The notes: a model not told the origin generated them from the sequence alone. A stretch of DNA of 64,000 bases from Anaerolineales bacterium (GCA_020850595.1 JADZEK010000062.1:1-64000), one strand, 5' to 3'; numbered from the stretch's first letter, positions 26,883 to 36,642 are shown. Numbers and translations are program-made.

Positions 26883-27896
26883 TCAGGCGCGCTCGACCAA
26901 CTGCGCCCACGCGGGCGGCAGGTGGCGCTCCACCTCTACCCCGTGGAAGGGCCGGGTCTCGCGGCTGCCATGCTGCTGCGCCCAGGCAGCCATGCGGCGC
27001 ACACCCTCCGCCAGGGGCACGCGGCGCTGCAAATCGCCGAACACGCCCGCGGCCTTGGTGTGGGCGGCATAGGCGTGCAGGACTTCGTGGCGCGCGTCCA
27101 GGTAAGTCACGCGCAGCGGGACGCCCATGGCCTCGGCCACCACCCGCGCCAGCTCGTTCACGCTGTAGGGCACGTCGGCCCCCACGTTGAACACCTGGTT
27201 GTAGGCGGCGGGGCGCTCCACGGAGCGCGCAATCAGCGGGGCCACGTCGTCAATGTGGCTGAAGGCGCGCGTCTGCGCGCCGTCGCCGAAGATGGTGAAC
27301 GGCTCGCCACGCAGGGCCTGGTTCATGAAGATGCCGATGACGTTGCGGTAGCGATCGCCGATGTTCTGGCGCGCGCCATAGACGTTGTGCGGCCGAAAGA
27401 TCACATACGGCAGGCCAAACAGGCCCTGCTGGCTGCGCAGGTCAAGCTCGCAGGCATACTTGGCGATGCCGTACGGGTCTTCGGGCTGCGGCACGGCGTC
27501 TTCGGTCATGGGCACCTGGTTACGCCCGTAGACCGCGATGGACGAGGTAAACACGAAGCACTGGACCCGCCCGCTATTGAGCGCGGCGTTGGTCAGGTTG
27601 ACGGTGCCGACCAAATTATTGGTGTAGTTGAAGCGCCGGATGAAGTGGCTGAGGCCTTCGGCGGCGTAGGCGGCCAGGTGATAGACGTAGTCCGGCCGGC
27701 AGCGGGCAAAGAGGTCGTCCACCAGCGCGTGATCGAGCACGCTGCCAGTGACCAGTTCGGCGCGGGGGTTGACGTTCTCGGCAAACCCGCCGCTCAGGTC
27801 ATCCAGCGCGACCACGCGATGGCCCATGCGCACGAGTTCATCCACCACGTGCGAACCAATAAAGCCGGCCCCGCCGGTCACCAAACTCGTCAACAT
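26883..27896 (-). CDS. NAD-dependent epimerase/dehydratase (UDP-glucose 4-epimerase-like)
   Basis: A 337-residue extended short-chain dehydrogenase. It has the N-terminal NAD loop 'VTGGAGFIGSHV', 'VYHLAAYAAEGL' and the active-site 'YGIAKYACE' (YxxxK, near residue 143), with the usual upstream 'FTSSIAVYG'. The substrate-binding region 'HNVYGARQNIGDRYRNVI' is typical of nucleotide-sugar 4-epimerases. It likely supplies an activated sugar for the surrounding transferases. An extended -10 (TGGTACAAT) lies 40 nt upstream inside the end of the ABC gene, so it may start a sub-operon. Confidence 0.9.
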   Translation of the reverse strand: MLTSLVTGGAGFIGSHVVDELVRMGHRVVALDDLSGGFAENVNPRAELVTGSVLDHALVDDLFARCRPDYVYHLAAYAAEGLSHFIRRFNYTNNLVGTVNLTNAALNSGRVQCFVFTSSIAVYGRNQVPMTEDAVPQPEDPYGIAKYACELDLRSQQGLFGLPYVIFRPHNVYGARQNIGDRYRNVIGIFMNQALRGEPFTIFGDGAQTRAFSHIDDVAPLIARSVERPAAYNQVFNVGADVPYSVNELARVVAEAMGVPLRVTYLDARHEVLHAYAAHTKAAGVFGDLQRRVPLAEGVRRMAAWAQQHGSRETRPFHGVEVERHLPPAWAQLVERA

Positions 27897-27915
27897 GCCT
27901 GGCTCTCCGTGCCGC

Positions 27916-29202
27916 TCAGCGCTCCGCGGCGTTTGATTGTACCAGACCAGGCCCCGCCGCCGCGCTGGGGGTGTGCGCCCAGACGCCGCCCGCGCTCATC
28001 ACGCCGTAGCGTTCGTGGAGGCCGTCGTCGGGGTTGACGACGCGAAAGGCATAGGCCCGGTCGTGATAGTCGTACATCTCGCCGTCGCCAGGGGCGTGCA
28101 CCGCGGCCGAAACGTGAAACAGCCCATCGAGAAAGGGCAGCGCCGGGAGGGTGTAAGTGACGGTGCCCGTGCCGGCCAGCGGCGGCAGATGCAGGCCGGC
28201 AAAGCCGGTGTTGGGGCCGATCAGGTGCAGGCCGTCTTGCCGAAACATGGCCAGCCCAAAGACGGCGTCGGTGACCGGCTCGTTGGCGCGGTAGTCCAGG
28301 CGCACGACCAGCGCGTCGCCGGTGGCATATACGCCTTGCGGCTCGCCGGCTGCGTTGGTCAGGCGCACGCCGGTCAGCTCTACCCGGCGGCTGCCCCAGC
28401 GGCGGGCCTCGCGGGCCTCGGCGGCGGCGGCTTCGATGAGATGCCGCGCTTCTTCATCCACGCCCTGGTTGACGTATTGCCGGATGACCCGGTCGGCCGG
28501 GCCATCGGCGCGCACATGGCCGTGGTCGAACCAGATGGCGCGCGAGCAGACGGTGCGCAGGGTGTCAAGCGAGTGCGACACAATGACGATGGTCACGCCC
28601 TCGCTTTGCAGGCGCGCGATCCGGTCGAGGCACTTGCGCTGGAAGGCCTGATCACCCACGGCCAGCACCTCATCCACCAGCAGGATTTCCGGGTCGAGGT
28701 GAATGCTGACGGCAAAGGCCAGCCGCGCAAACATGCCGGACGAATAGTGCTTGACGGGCACGTCAATAAAATCGGCCAGTTCGGAGAAGGCCAGGATGGC
28801 GTCGTACTTGCGCCGCATCTCGGCGCTGCCCATGCCGATGAGCGCCCCGTTGAGAAAGACGTTGTCACGCCCGCTCAGGTCGGGGTGAAAGCCGGTGCCC
28901 AGCTCGAGCAGGCTCGCAACGCGCCCACGCACGGCTATCCGGCCGGAGGTGGGCACGATGACGCGGCTGATCAGTTTCAGCGCGGTGCTCTTGCCGGCGC
29001 CATTCGGCCCGATCAGCCCGACGCTCTCGCCGCGCTGGATAGCGAAGGAAACGCCATCCAGCGCCCACAGGTTGTCGCGGGCGGGCGGCGCGGCGCGCCC
29101 GCGCAGCAGGCCCGCGAACACTTCGCGGAACGAGCGGGGCCGCTCGTGGCGCAAGCGGTAGCGCTTGCGCACGTTCTCGAAGGTGACGATGGGCGCGCTC
29201 AT
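27916..29202 (-). CDS. Wzt-type polysaccharide ABC exporter ATPase with C-terminal carbohydrate-binding domain
   Basis: The 428-residue protein has an ABC domain (about residues 5-245): Walker A 'GPNGAGKSTALK', signature 'YSSGMFARLAFA', Walker B 'ILLVDEVLAVGD'. A C-terminal beta domain (about 275-415) resembles Wzt C-terminal domains that recognise the finished O-antigen or polysaccharide cap. It would energise export of undecaprenyl-linked polymer. The partner permease (Wzm), normally adjacent, is absent from the window. The ATG at 29202 was chosen because it overlaps the upstream stop by 4 nt and begins the conserved ABC fold. Confidence 0.88.
   Translation of the reverse strand: MSAPIVTFENVRKRYRLRHERPRSFREVFAGLLRGRAAPPARDNLWALDGVSFAIQRGESVGLIGPNGAGKSTALKLISRVIVPTSGRIAVRGRVASLLELGTGFHPDLSGRDNVFLNGALIGMGSAEMRRKYDAILAFSELADFIDVPVKHYSSGMFARLAFAVSIHLDPEILLVDEVLAVGDQAFQRKCLDRIARLQSEGVTIVIVSHSLDTLRTVCSRAIWFDHGHVRADGPADRVIRQYVNQGVDEEARHLIEAAAAEAREARRWGSRRVELTGVRLTNAAGEPQGVYATGDALVVRLDYRANEPVTDAVFGLAMFRQDGLHLIGPNTGFAGLHLPPLAGTGTVTYTLPALPFLDGLFHVSAAVHAPGDGEMYDYHDRAYAFRVVNPDDGLHERYGVMSAGGVWAHTPSAAAGPGLVQSNAAER
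27936..27944 (-). promoter_or_regulatory. extended -10 element before the epimerase gene
   Basis: Minus-strand TGGTACAAT sits about 40 nt before the epimerase ATG, within the last codons of the ABC gene. No -35 is evident, consistent with an extended -10 promoter. The surrounding GGTCTGGTACAATC recurs at 30025-30033. Confidence 0.4.
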
Positions 29203-29960
29203 GCGGGCGGCGTCTCCTGGTCTGTGCCCAGGCCGGCGGGCCAACGCCAGACCACGCGCGCCGCCAGCCCGCCCACGAACGGCAGCACCAGGCCCAGGTA
29301 GATTGCCAGGAGGAGCACATAAGTCTCGGGCCGGCCGAGCAGGCCCGGCTTGCCCGCGGCCAGGCGCTCCAGTCCGGCGGCCACCGCCCAGGCGGCTCCG
29401 GGCTGGTAGTACAAGCGAAACGTCAGGTCAGCGGCGTGGTTCATCGGCTCGCCGGTCGGCCACAGCGCCCGCCCACCGGGGTAGGCGTCATCTTGCCGCG
29501 GCAGCAGCGTGATGGCGTTGCCCGGCCGAGCGGCAGGGGCTTCCAAACAGAAGTAGGCCGGGACGCCGGCCGGCAGCGGCAGCGGTTGAAAGGTGAAGGC
29601 ATGGAAGGCGTTATCGGCTACGCTGTGCATGTCGCTGGTGACGGTGGCCCAATCGGCGGCGGCAAACGGGGCCGCCCGCACATGCAGTACCAGCGGGCCG
29701 GTGTTGGCGCGCTGGTAGGTAGCCAGCATCACGTCAATGCGGTACAGGCCCGGCGCGTCGGCCACGAAGGTCTGGCCGGGGCAGGCCCCCGCCAGCAACT
29801 CGCCCAGGATGACGTTGTTGACGGGTTGGCCGTAGGGTCCGTGGAAAGCCGCCTGCCAGCCGCGCTGCCACAGGCCGACGACCAACGCGCCGAGGGCCAG
29901 CGGCAGCAGCAAGCCGGCGGCCACGACCGCCGCCCGCCTGGGCCAGGCGGGCGGCGTCAT
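29199..29960 (-). CDS. membrane-anchored protein with extracytoplasmic beta domain, unknown function
   Basis: The 253-residue protein has an N-terminal transmembrane segment (about residues 9-33), a soluble central part of about 150 residues with beta character, and a second hydrophobic segment near the C-terminus ('TYVLLLAIYLGLVLPFVGGL'). This topology places the middle outside the membrane. It is not an ABC-2 permease, which is what would be expected next to a Wzt ATPase. It overlaps the ATPase start by 4 nt, so it is probably linked to export. The ATG at 29960 was chosen over a TTG 36 nt upstream. Confidence 0.65.
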   Translation of the reverse strand: MTPPAWPRRAAVVAAGLLLPLALGALVVGLWQRGWQAAFHGPYGQPVNNVILGELLAGACPGQTFVADAPGLYRIDVMLATYQRANTGPLVLHVRAAPFAAADWATVTSDMHSVADNAFHAFTFQPLPLPAGVPAYFCLEAPAARPGNAITLLPRQDDAYPGGRALWPTGEPMNHAADLTFRLYYQPGAAWAVAAGLERLAAGKPGLLGRPETYVLLLAIYLGLVLPFVGGLAARVVWRWPAGLGTDQETPPA

Positions 29961-30024
29961 GGCCGCCACCGTGCTCGCAGCGTGGGTGAGGCCCAACCCG
30001 AACTTGACATGACGGCGCGGCGCG

Positions 30025-30033
30025 ATTGTACCA
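30025..30033 (-). promoter_or_regulatory. extended -10 element before the membrane protein/ABC operon
   Basis: Minus-strand TGGTACAAT is about 65 nt before the ATG at 29960 and shares the flanks GGTCTGGTACAATC with the element at 27936-27944. No convincing -35 is seen. Confidence 0.4.
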
Positions 30034-30044
30034 GACCGGCGCGG

Positions 30045-33000
30045 CTAGCCGGTCACCGGCGGCGCGGCCACCACCTGATTTTTGCCATTGCGCTTGGCGC
30101 GCAGCTCGGCATTGTCGGCCGCCACCACGAGCGCCTCGGGCGTGGGCGCGTCGGTGGGAAAAGTGGCCACCCCCAGACTGAGGCTGTAGCCGGCGATGGG
30201 GCCGGCCGACTGCGCCTCGGCCGGGGCGGCGGCGTAGGCGGCTACGCGGATGCGCTCGGCCATCGCCATGGCCCCGGCTTTGGTGGTGTGCGGCAAGAGC
30301 AGCGCGAATTCCTCACCGCCGTAGCGGGCCGGGAAGTCAGGGTCGCGCACGTTGTCGCGGATAATATCGGCGATGGCCTTGAGGCGCTCGTTGCCCGCCG
30401 GGTGGCCGTGGGCGTCGTTGTACAGCTTGAACGAGTCGATATCCATGATGAGCAGCGACAGGGGGTAGCCGTAGCGCTGCGCGCGGTGGAACTCGGTTTG
30501 CAGCGCCGCTTCGAAGGCGCGTGGGTTCGCCAATTCGGTCAGGCTGTCGGTCACCGCCAGGCGCTGCACCTCGGCGTGCAGCCGGGCATTGTCTATGGCG
30601 ACCACGGCGGCATTGGCGAACGCCACCAGCATGCGCAGATCGGCCGGTTGGAAGGCGCCGATGACGGGCGCCTCCAGGCTCACCATGCCATAGGGGGTCG
30701 TGGCGCCCTTGGGCGTCAGCGGGGCCACAAGGGCTGATTCGATCTGGGTGGCAAAGCCTACCGGCGGGTCCCAGACGATGTCGGGTTCGGCGGCGGTGCT
30801 GTGAATGAGCAGCGCCCGGTTTTCACGCACGGCCCGGCTCGAAAAGCCTTCGCCGACGGCGAAACTCAGGCCCCGAATGCGCGGGTCGGTGTAACCGTGA
30901 GCGGCCCGAACTTCCAGCCGGCCGGTGGCGGCATTGATCAGGATCACCGCGCCGGTGTCGGCGGCCGGGATGGCCTGCATGGCCGCGTCGAGGATGTTTT
31001 GCAGGAGCGGCTCGAGTTCCAGCGTGCTGAGCAGGGCTTCGTTGGCCTTAAGCAGCGCGTTAAGCTCACGCAGGTTTTCCTGGACAGCGGTGTGCAGGCG
31101 GGCGTTGTCGAGGGCCACGGCCGCCTGAGCCACCAGGCTTTGCGCGAGCTGCACGTCAGAGGCGGTGAAGGGCGGTTGGCCGAGGTTGCGCGTCACCTCC
31201 ACCAGCCCGGCCACCTCGTCGCCGTTCAGCAGCGGCAGCATGAGCGCCTGGCCGACGCCAAAGGCCTGCATCGAGCGGGCTTCGGCCGCGTCCACGGTCG
31301 GGTCGTCCAGGCTGAGGGCCAGGGTTTCGCGCGTTTCCAGCACATGCCGTGTCTGTGGAAACTCACTCAGGGCGAAGGTGCTGCCCGGCGCGTTCACGCG
31401 GTCGGCGGCGTTGGGGGCATAGTCGAACAGGGTGAGCAATTGATCAGCCTCGCGCTCCCAGGTGAAGAGTGCGCAGCCATCGTTGCCCAGCCCAGCGGTC
31501 ATGTGGCGGGCGGTAGCGGCCAGCACCGCCGTCTGCGACAGGCCGGCGGAGAGATCGTGGGCGGCCTGGAGCAGCAGGCGCTGTTCTTCGCTGCGGCGGC
31601 GCTGGGCGGCATACAGGCGCGCATTTTGCAGCGCCAGGGCCATCTGTCCGGCCAGCGCCGACAGCCAGCGGGTATGTGCCAGGGTGAAGAATCCCGGTTC
31701 GCGCTTGCTCAGCGCGAACAGGGCCAACACTTCACCCTGCGCGATGATGGGCACCCCCACCCAGGCGCGCAGCGGCGGCACGGCCGGCAGGTTGAGCCAG
31801 CCCGGGTATTGGGTGGTGTCGGCAACCAGCAGCGGCTGCCGCGTGCGAATGATCTCGGCCAGGTTCGGCGTCGTGGCGACCTCCAGCCGGCTATGGCGGA
31901 TGGTGTCGTCATAGGCTTTGCCAAACCGCTCATGGCCGCGCCGCCGCGCGTTGCGGGTCCAACCGTTCTCGATCAGCAGCACACTGCCGGTGTCAAACGG
32001 CACGATCTTTTCCACCTGCGCCAGCAGGCCATCGAGCACCTGCTCAAAGTCCAGGCTGGAGCTGAGGGCCAGGCTGGCGGCCCGCAGGGTTTCGGTCAGG
32101 CGCTGCTGGTCGCGCTCGGCCTCGAACAGCCGCGCGTTTACCAGGGCCACCGTGACCTGCGCGGCCAGGGCCAGCAACAAAGTCGCGTCGGCAGGCGTCA
32201 GGTCTTGGTCGGCGGCGGTTTCCACGTTGAGCGTGCCCAGCACGGCCGTCTCGGTGAGCAGCGGCACGCAGATCTCACTGCGCACTTCGGCGATGGAGCG
32301 CAGGAAGTCTGGGTCGGCGGCGACGTCGGGCACGAATTGGGTCTGCCGCGTGCGCACCGCGCGCCCCATGACGCCGCGCGTGATGGGAACGGTGTTGGGA
32401 ATAAGCTCGGCGGGGTAGCCGACCTGGGCCTTGAGCCGCAGCACGGCTTCGTCCAGCACATAGACGCTGACGTAGCGATAGTTAAAGGTCGTGCTCAGGC
32501 GGCGGACCAGGTTGTCGAAAATGCGGTCGAGTTCCAGCGAGGCGACGATCTCGCGGGAGACGGAATGCAGGGTGGTCAGGTATTCCAGCTGCTGGCGGGC
32601 GCCGGCAAACAGCCGCGCGTTTTGCAGCATCGTGGCGACGTGCCGCGCCAGCGTCTCAAACGTTGACACTTCCAGCGGCGAAAAGGCATTCGTCAGGCTG
32701 GTCTCGATGTACAGCACCCCTAGCAATTCGGCTTCGCGCAGGAGCGGCAGTCCGATGGCCGAGCCTGAGCCGCGCCCGCCGGGATCGAAATAATGGGGGT
32801 CGCGGCCGACATCGTTGGTGACATACGTGCGGCGCGTGGCCACCGCCTGCCCGATGACGCCCCGGCCCAGCTTCTGCAGATAGCCCACCTCGACCTGCAC
32901 CAACTCGGACTTGGAGAGGGCCACAACGCGCAGGGCGTCGTCGCCGGCCGGCACCAGGATGGCGGCTTCGGCGAAGCCCAGGCTGTTGACCATGGCGTCA

Positions 33001-35801
33001 GTGGTGCGCTGGAGCAGTTGGGCCTCGTCCAGCGTGTCGGACACCTGCTGGCTGACCTCGGAGAGCAGCGCCAGTTGCCGCGCCCGCCGCCGCTCGGCCT
33101 CGAACAGGCGCGAGTTCTCCAGCGCCACGGCGGCCTGGTCGCCCAGCAGGTCGAGCAGCCGCAGTTCGTGCTGGTCAAAGTGGCGCGCCTGGCCGAAGAC
33201 CACGTTGAGCACGCCGCGCACCGCCTGGCCCCGGAGCAGTGGGAGGCTCACCAGGGCGCCGGGGGCCGCGCCCGGCCCCAAGGCCCCGGGCGCGCGCACG
33301 TCGGGCACCACGACGCGCGCACCGCTGCGAGCGGCCTGCTCAACCACCGGGGTGGGTTCTGCCGGCTCACGCGCGCCGTGGTGGTCGGTGAGCGCCCAGC
33401 GCGCCGCCCCAAAGGTGAGCTGGGCGCCGTCGTACAAGTAGACCTGAGCTTCGCGGGCCTCGGCCAAGCGCAGCACTTGCTGCAAGATGACGTCGAGCAC
33501 CTGCTGCGGCTCCAGGCTCGAGGTCAGCTGCAAGCTGGCTTCGCGCAGCGCCTCCAGTTGGTTGCTGCGGCGGCGTTCCGTGTCCAGCGTCTGGGCGCGC
33601 GCCAGGGCCAACGCCATTTGCCGCCCGGCTAACTCGGCCGTGGCAATCTCATCGGGCGAAAAGGGGTGCGCGGACGTATACACCAGCAGCGCGGCCCCGA
33701 TCGGCAGACCGCCGGCGATCAACGGCACGCCGAGCAGTGCCCGGGCTGGGAAGGCCTGCCCGGCCTGGGGCTGGTAGTAGGGCGTGGCGGCCGCATCGGG
33801 CACGACTACGGCATGCCCGGCGCGCAGCACTTCGGCCGTCAGCGTGGACTGCCCGGCTGCGGCGGGCGCCAGCAGCGGGAGTATGCCGCGCCAGGTGCGC
33901 GAGGCCGTGACTGAGGTCGGCCCCTGCTGTACGTCACTCCACAATGCCAGGAAACAGCCGTCCGCGCCGAGCATCTCGCTCAAGCGCTCGGCCAGGTTTT
34001 CGACGAGCTGTTCCAGGTCGCCGACGGCGAGCGCCGCGCGGGTGATGTCGTTCAGCAGGGCCAGTTCGTCGGCCCGGCGGCGGTGGGCGGCATACAGGCG
34101 GGCATTGTCCACGGCGGTGGCGAGTTGCGCGGCCAACAGCTCCGCGGCGGCGGCGTCTTCGGAGGTCAGGCGGTGCGCGCGCTGCGCCTCGGCGATGACC
34201 AACGCCCCAAACGCCCGGCTCTCCTTGCGCAGGGCCGCTACCACCAGCGACTGCGCCCCGTCGAAATAGCCGGCCATGACCTCTGCATCGCCGCCGGCCG
34301 CCGCCGGATAGAGGAACAGATTGCGCCCACTGGTCAGCGCCCGATCCACAAACACCGCCGCTTCGCTCGGCGGGGGTTGGCCGCCGACCTCGGCCAACCG
34401 GTCTGCGCAGGCCTCACGGCGCAGCGGCACGGGCCAGTCTTCGAGCCAGACCTCCGCGCGATCGGCTTGAAAGGCCGCCAGGGTCTCGGCGCAGGTGGCT
34501 GCCAACACGGTGGGCAGGTCGAGTGACTCGTTTACGACGGCGCCCGCCCGCCGGAGCGCTTCGGTTAGCTGCTGACGCTGCCGCAGGCGGACGAACAATT
34601 GGCTGCTTTGCAGGCCGGCGACGATAAGATCGGCCAGCGACTCGAGCGCCCGCACATCGCCGGCGTCCAACGGCCCAGCCGGCGCGCCGGCCACCTCCAG
34701 CACGCCGACGAGGTACTTTGCCAGCCGCAGCGGCACCGCCACGACACTGGCCGGCGCAGGCCCGGCTTCTGGGATAAAGCGGTCGTCGGCGGCGGGCTGG
34801 GCCAGCCAACAGGTTTCATCGTGCTCCGCGACCCAACCGGCCACGCCCTGCCCCAGTGTCAGCGCGGCGTTGGGCGGGCGCGTGGCGACGTACAGGCCGC
34901 CGGCCGCGCTCAGGCGAAAGGCGTCGTCGTCCACCAGATACAACGCGGCGGCCTGAAAGCTATAGGCTTCCACCAGCCGATGGGTGACGGTGTGCGTCAG
35001 CGCGGCGGGGTCGTTCACGCCGGTTAGACTGCGCGCGAAGTCGTTGAGCAGCTCTAGTTGGCGGGCGCGCCGCCGCTCAGCTTGCAGCGCGATGTCGAGC
35101 TGGCGGGCCTGCTCGACTTGCAGCCCTTGCAGCCGCCGCGCATGGCGCCGGCTCTCCTCCAGCGCTCGCGCGCCTTGCCGCAGCAGCAGCGCCAAGAAGG
35201 CCAAACAACTGACATAGTATGTGAGCAACTGCACGGGGGTGGCCGTGCCGTTGAGATCGAACCAGCCCGCGGATTGGAGGAGGAACAGGCCAACGATCAG
35301 CCCGGCGCTTAGCCCGGCATAGATGAGGGCCGCGCGCCCGCTCTGGAAGAGGCCGGCGGCGACGACCACCAGGGCATAGGCCGCCAGCGCGGCCTCGTTG
35401 AAGGTGCGGCTGAGCGCCAGGCAGAGGCTGAGGCCGAGGAAAGCGACGAACGGCACGAGCCGCGCCACCAGGCGCACGCGCCCGCGCCACACGAGCACGT
35501 ATAGGCTGAGCGATACGGCCAGCCCCCACGCCGCCGTGCTGATCAGCGGCAGGCTCTGCCGCCCCCACGGCCAACTCAACACGGCGGTGATGACCAGCGT
35601 GAGCGCCAAACCCTGATGGAACAGCGGCGCGAGCGCATGCGCGCGGCGGTTGTCTTCCTCGTCGGGGTAAGCGGGGATCTGGAAGAAGCGGCGCACGGCG
35701 GCGGGGAACGACAGGCCTGAACGCCGCCAGGCGACGAAGCCCGCCCACGCCAACGCGGCCAGGTAGAGGCCGAGCAGACCTGCCAGGATTGGCTCTAACA
35801 T
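30045..35801 (-). CDS. membrane diguanylate cyclase with nine tandem GAF domains
   Basis: A 1,918-residue signalling protein. About seven hydrophobic segments occupy residues 1-215. A coiled-coil linker and roughly nine GAF domains follow, each preceded by a 'NARLF.A.RR' signalling helix. A C-terminal GGDEF domain completes it, with the active-site loop at about residues 1828-1832 (GGEEF) and a preserved inhibitory I-site RxxD upstream ('RDPDFPARY'). It should make cyclic di-GMP from GTP, with its activity gated by ligands of the GAF domains and feedback inhibition through the I-site. No EAL or kinase domain is present. It sits between two polysaccharide blocks, so control of exopolysaccharide is a natural but unproven role. 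Confidence 0.92.
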   Translation of the reverse strand: MLEPILAGLLGLYLAALAWAGFVAWRRSGLSFPAAVRRFFQIPAYPDEEDNRRAHALAPLFHQGLALTLVITAVLSWPWGRQSLPLISTAAWGLAVSLSLYVLVWRGRVRLVARLVPFVAFLGLSLCLALSRTFNEAALAAYALVVVAAGLFQSGRAALIYAGLSAGLIVGLFLLQSAGWFDLNGTATPVQLLTYYVSCLAFLALLLRQGARALEESRRHARRLQGLQVEQARQLDIALQAERRRARQLELLNDFARSLTGVNDPAALTHTVTHRLVEAYSFQAAALYLVDDDAFRLSAAGGLYVATRPPNAALTLGQGVAGWVAEHDETCWLAQPAADDRFIPEAGPAPASVVAVPLRLAKYLVGVLEVAGAPAGPLDAGDVRALESLADLIVAGLQSSQLFVRLRQRQQLTEALRRAGAVVNESLDLPTVLAATCAETLAAFQADRAEVWLEDWPVPLRREACADRLAEVGGQPPPSEAAVFVDRALTSGRNLFLYPAAAGGDAEVMAGYFDGAQSLVVAALRKESRAFGALVIAEAQRAHRLTSEDAAAAELLAAQLATAVDNARLYAAHRRRADELALLNDITRAALAVGDLEQLVENLAERLSEMLGADGCFLALWSDVQQGPTSVTASRTWRGILPLLAPAAAGQSTLTAEVLRAGHAVVVPDAAATPYYQPQAGQAFPARALLGVPLIAGGLPIGAALLVYTSAHPFSPDEIATAELAGRQMALALARAQTLDTERRRSNQLEALREASLQLTSSLEPQQVLDVILQQVLRLAEAREAQVYLYDGAQLTFGAARWALTDHHGAREPAEPTPVVEQAARSGARVVVPDVRAPGALGPGAAPGALVSLPLLRGQAVRGVLNVVFGQARHFDQHELRLLDLLGDQAAVALENSRLFEAERRRARQLALLSEVSQQVSDTLDEAQLLQRTTDAMVNSLGFAEAAILVPAGDDALRVVALSKSELVQVEVGYLQKLGRGVIGQAVATRRTYVTNDVGRDPHYFDPGGRGSGSAIGLPLLREAELLGVLYIETSLTNAFSPLEVSTFETLARHVATMLQNARLFAGARQQLEYLTTLHSVSREIVASLELDRIFDNLVRRLSTTFNYRYVSVYVLDEAVLRLKAQVGYPAELIPNTVPITRGVMGRAVRTRQTQFVPDVAADPDFLRSIAEVRSEICVPLLTETAVLGTLNVETAADQDLTPADATLLLALAAQVTVALVNARLFEAERDQQRLTETLRAASLALSSSLDFEQVLDGLLAQVEKIVPFDTGSVLLIENGWTRNARRRGHERFGKAYDDTIRHSRLEVATTPNLAEIIRTRQPLLVADTTQYPGWLNLPAVPPLRAWVGVPIIAQGEVLALFALSKREPGFFTLAHTRWLSALAGQMALALQNARLYAAQRRRSEEQRLLLQAAHDLSAGLSQTAVLAATARHMTAGLGNDGCALFTWEREADQLLTLFDYAPNAADRVNAPGSTFALSEFPQTRHVLETRETLALSLDDPTVDAAEARSMQAFGVGQALMLPLLNGDEVAGLVEVTRNLGQPPFTASDVQLAQSLVAQAAVALDNARLHTAVQENLRELNALLKANEALLSTLELEPLLQNILDAAMQAIPAADTGAVILINAATGRLEVRAAHGYTDPRIRGLSFAVGEGFSSRAVRENRALLIHSTAAEPDIVWDPPVGFATQIESALVAPLTPKGATTPYGMVSLEAPVIGAFQPADLRMLVAFANAAVVAIDNARLHAEVQRLAVTDSLTELANPRAFEAALQTEFHRAQRYGYPLSLLIMDIDSFKLYNDAHGHPAGNERLKAIADIIRDNVRDPDFPARYGGEEFALLLPHTTKAGAMAMAERIRVAAYAAAPAEAQSAGPIAGYSLSLGVATFPTDAPTPEALVVAADNAELRAKRNGKNQVVAAPPVTG

Positions 35802-35823
35802 CCTCGCCTAATGGTGATGCGCC

Positions 35824-36642
35824 TCATGGCCGAGCCGGCCAGGTGAACCGCTGCCAGACGAAGCGGTGCAGCACGGGATACGCCGCCTCCAGACTGCCAA
35901 ACGCGGCCGCGGCCCAGGCGCGCAACTCGGCCAGGCAGCGTGGGAAGAAATCGCTGGGCACGTCCCAGCTGTGGGACCAGGTGCGGTGCTCGATGGTTTC
36001 AATCTGGCGAGCCAGCGTGCGCGTCAGGGTCCATTCACCCACGGCTTGCTCGGTCAACGCCGCGCCGGACGCTTGCAGGGCGGCAGCCATGTCGCCGAAA
36101 TCGGCCTGCCCACCGCCGGTTCCGGGCAAGCCGCCATGCGCCACCAGGATGGCGTTCCACTGGTCGCGCAAGCGCGCGCCGGGCGAGGCGGGCGGGCGCC
36201 ACTCGTAACCGAGCAGCAGCGCGCCGGCGGGAGCCAGCACGCGGCGCATCTCGGCCAAAGCCGCGCGCCAGTTGGCGAGCAACTGTAACACGTGCACGGC
36301 CACGACCACATCGCAGGCGCCCGTGGCGACCGGCAGCGCCACGACATCGCCCTGGGCCAGCGGCAGGGGCGCGAGGCCCTCCGGCCACGCGGCGCGCAGG
36401 TGCGCCAGCATCCCCGCTGACAGGTCAACGCCGGCGACGGCAGCTCCTAAGCGGGCCAGCGGCTGGGCGATGCGGCCGGTGCCGACGCCAACTTCCAGCC
36501 AGCGGACGGCCCCGGGGACAAGCGCGAGGGCGCCGGCTGCCACGATGGCCCCAACACCCGGTGGGAAGGCCCGGGCCGCGTCGTAGGCAGCAGCGGCGGG
36601 GTCGAACTGGTTGGCGGGCAGCGTGACCTTCGGCGCGGGCAA
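35824..36642 (-). CDS. class I SAM-dependent methyltransferase
   Basis: The roughly 272-residue protein has motif I 'WLEVGVGTGRIAQPLA', acidic 'VAGVDLSAGML' after strand two, and 'VLAPAGALLLGYEW'. This is typical of methyltransferase type 11 enzymes acting on small molecules or lipids. The C-terminal part holds extra helices and Trp-rich sequence. The start is uncertain: a TTG at 36642 lies 10 nt after a TACAAT hexamer and would give a nearly leaderless mRNA; an in-frame TTG at 36738 would add 32 residues with no family resemblance. It follows the diguanylate cyclase on the opposite side of a 22-bp gap; substrate unknown. Confidence 0.75.
   Translation of the reverse strand: MPAPKVTLPANQFDPAAAAYDAARAFPPGVGAIVAAGALALVPGAVRWLEVGVGTGRIAQPLARLGAAVAGVDLSAGMLAHLRAAWPEGLAPLPLAQGDVVALPVATGACDVVVAVHVLQLLANWRAALAEMRRVLAPAGALLLGYEWRPPASPGARLRDQWNAILVAHGGLPGTGGGQADFGDMAAALQASGAALTEQAVGEWTLTRTLARQIETIEHRTWSHSWDVPSDFFPRCLAELRAWAAAAFGSLEAAYPVLHRFVWQRFTWPARP

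Noticed and set aside
26400..28037. 545-codon plus-strand frame across the GT4 and epimerase genes
   Set aside because: It crosses two well-supported opposite-strand genes and has shadow composition.
30801..32666. 621-codon plus-strand open frame antisense to the diguanylate cyclase
   Set aside because: It is Gln/Arg/Gly/His-rich low-complexity sequence without domains and mirrors the GAF repeats; typical antisense shadow in high-GC DNA.
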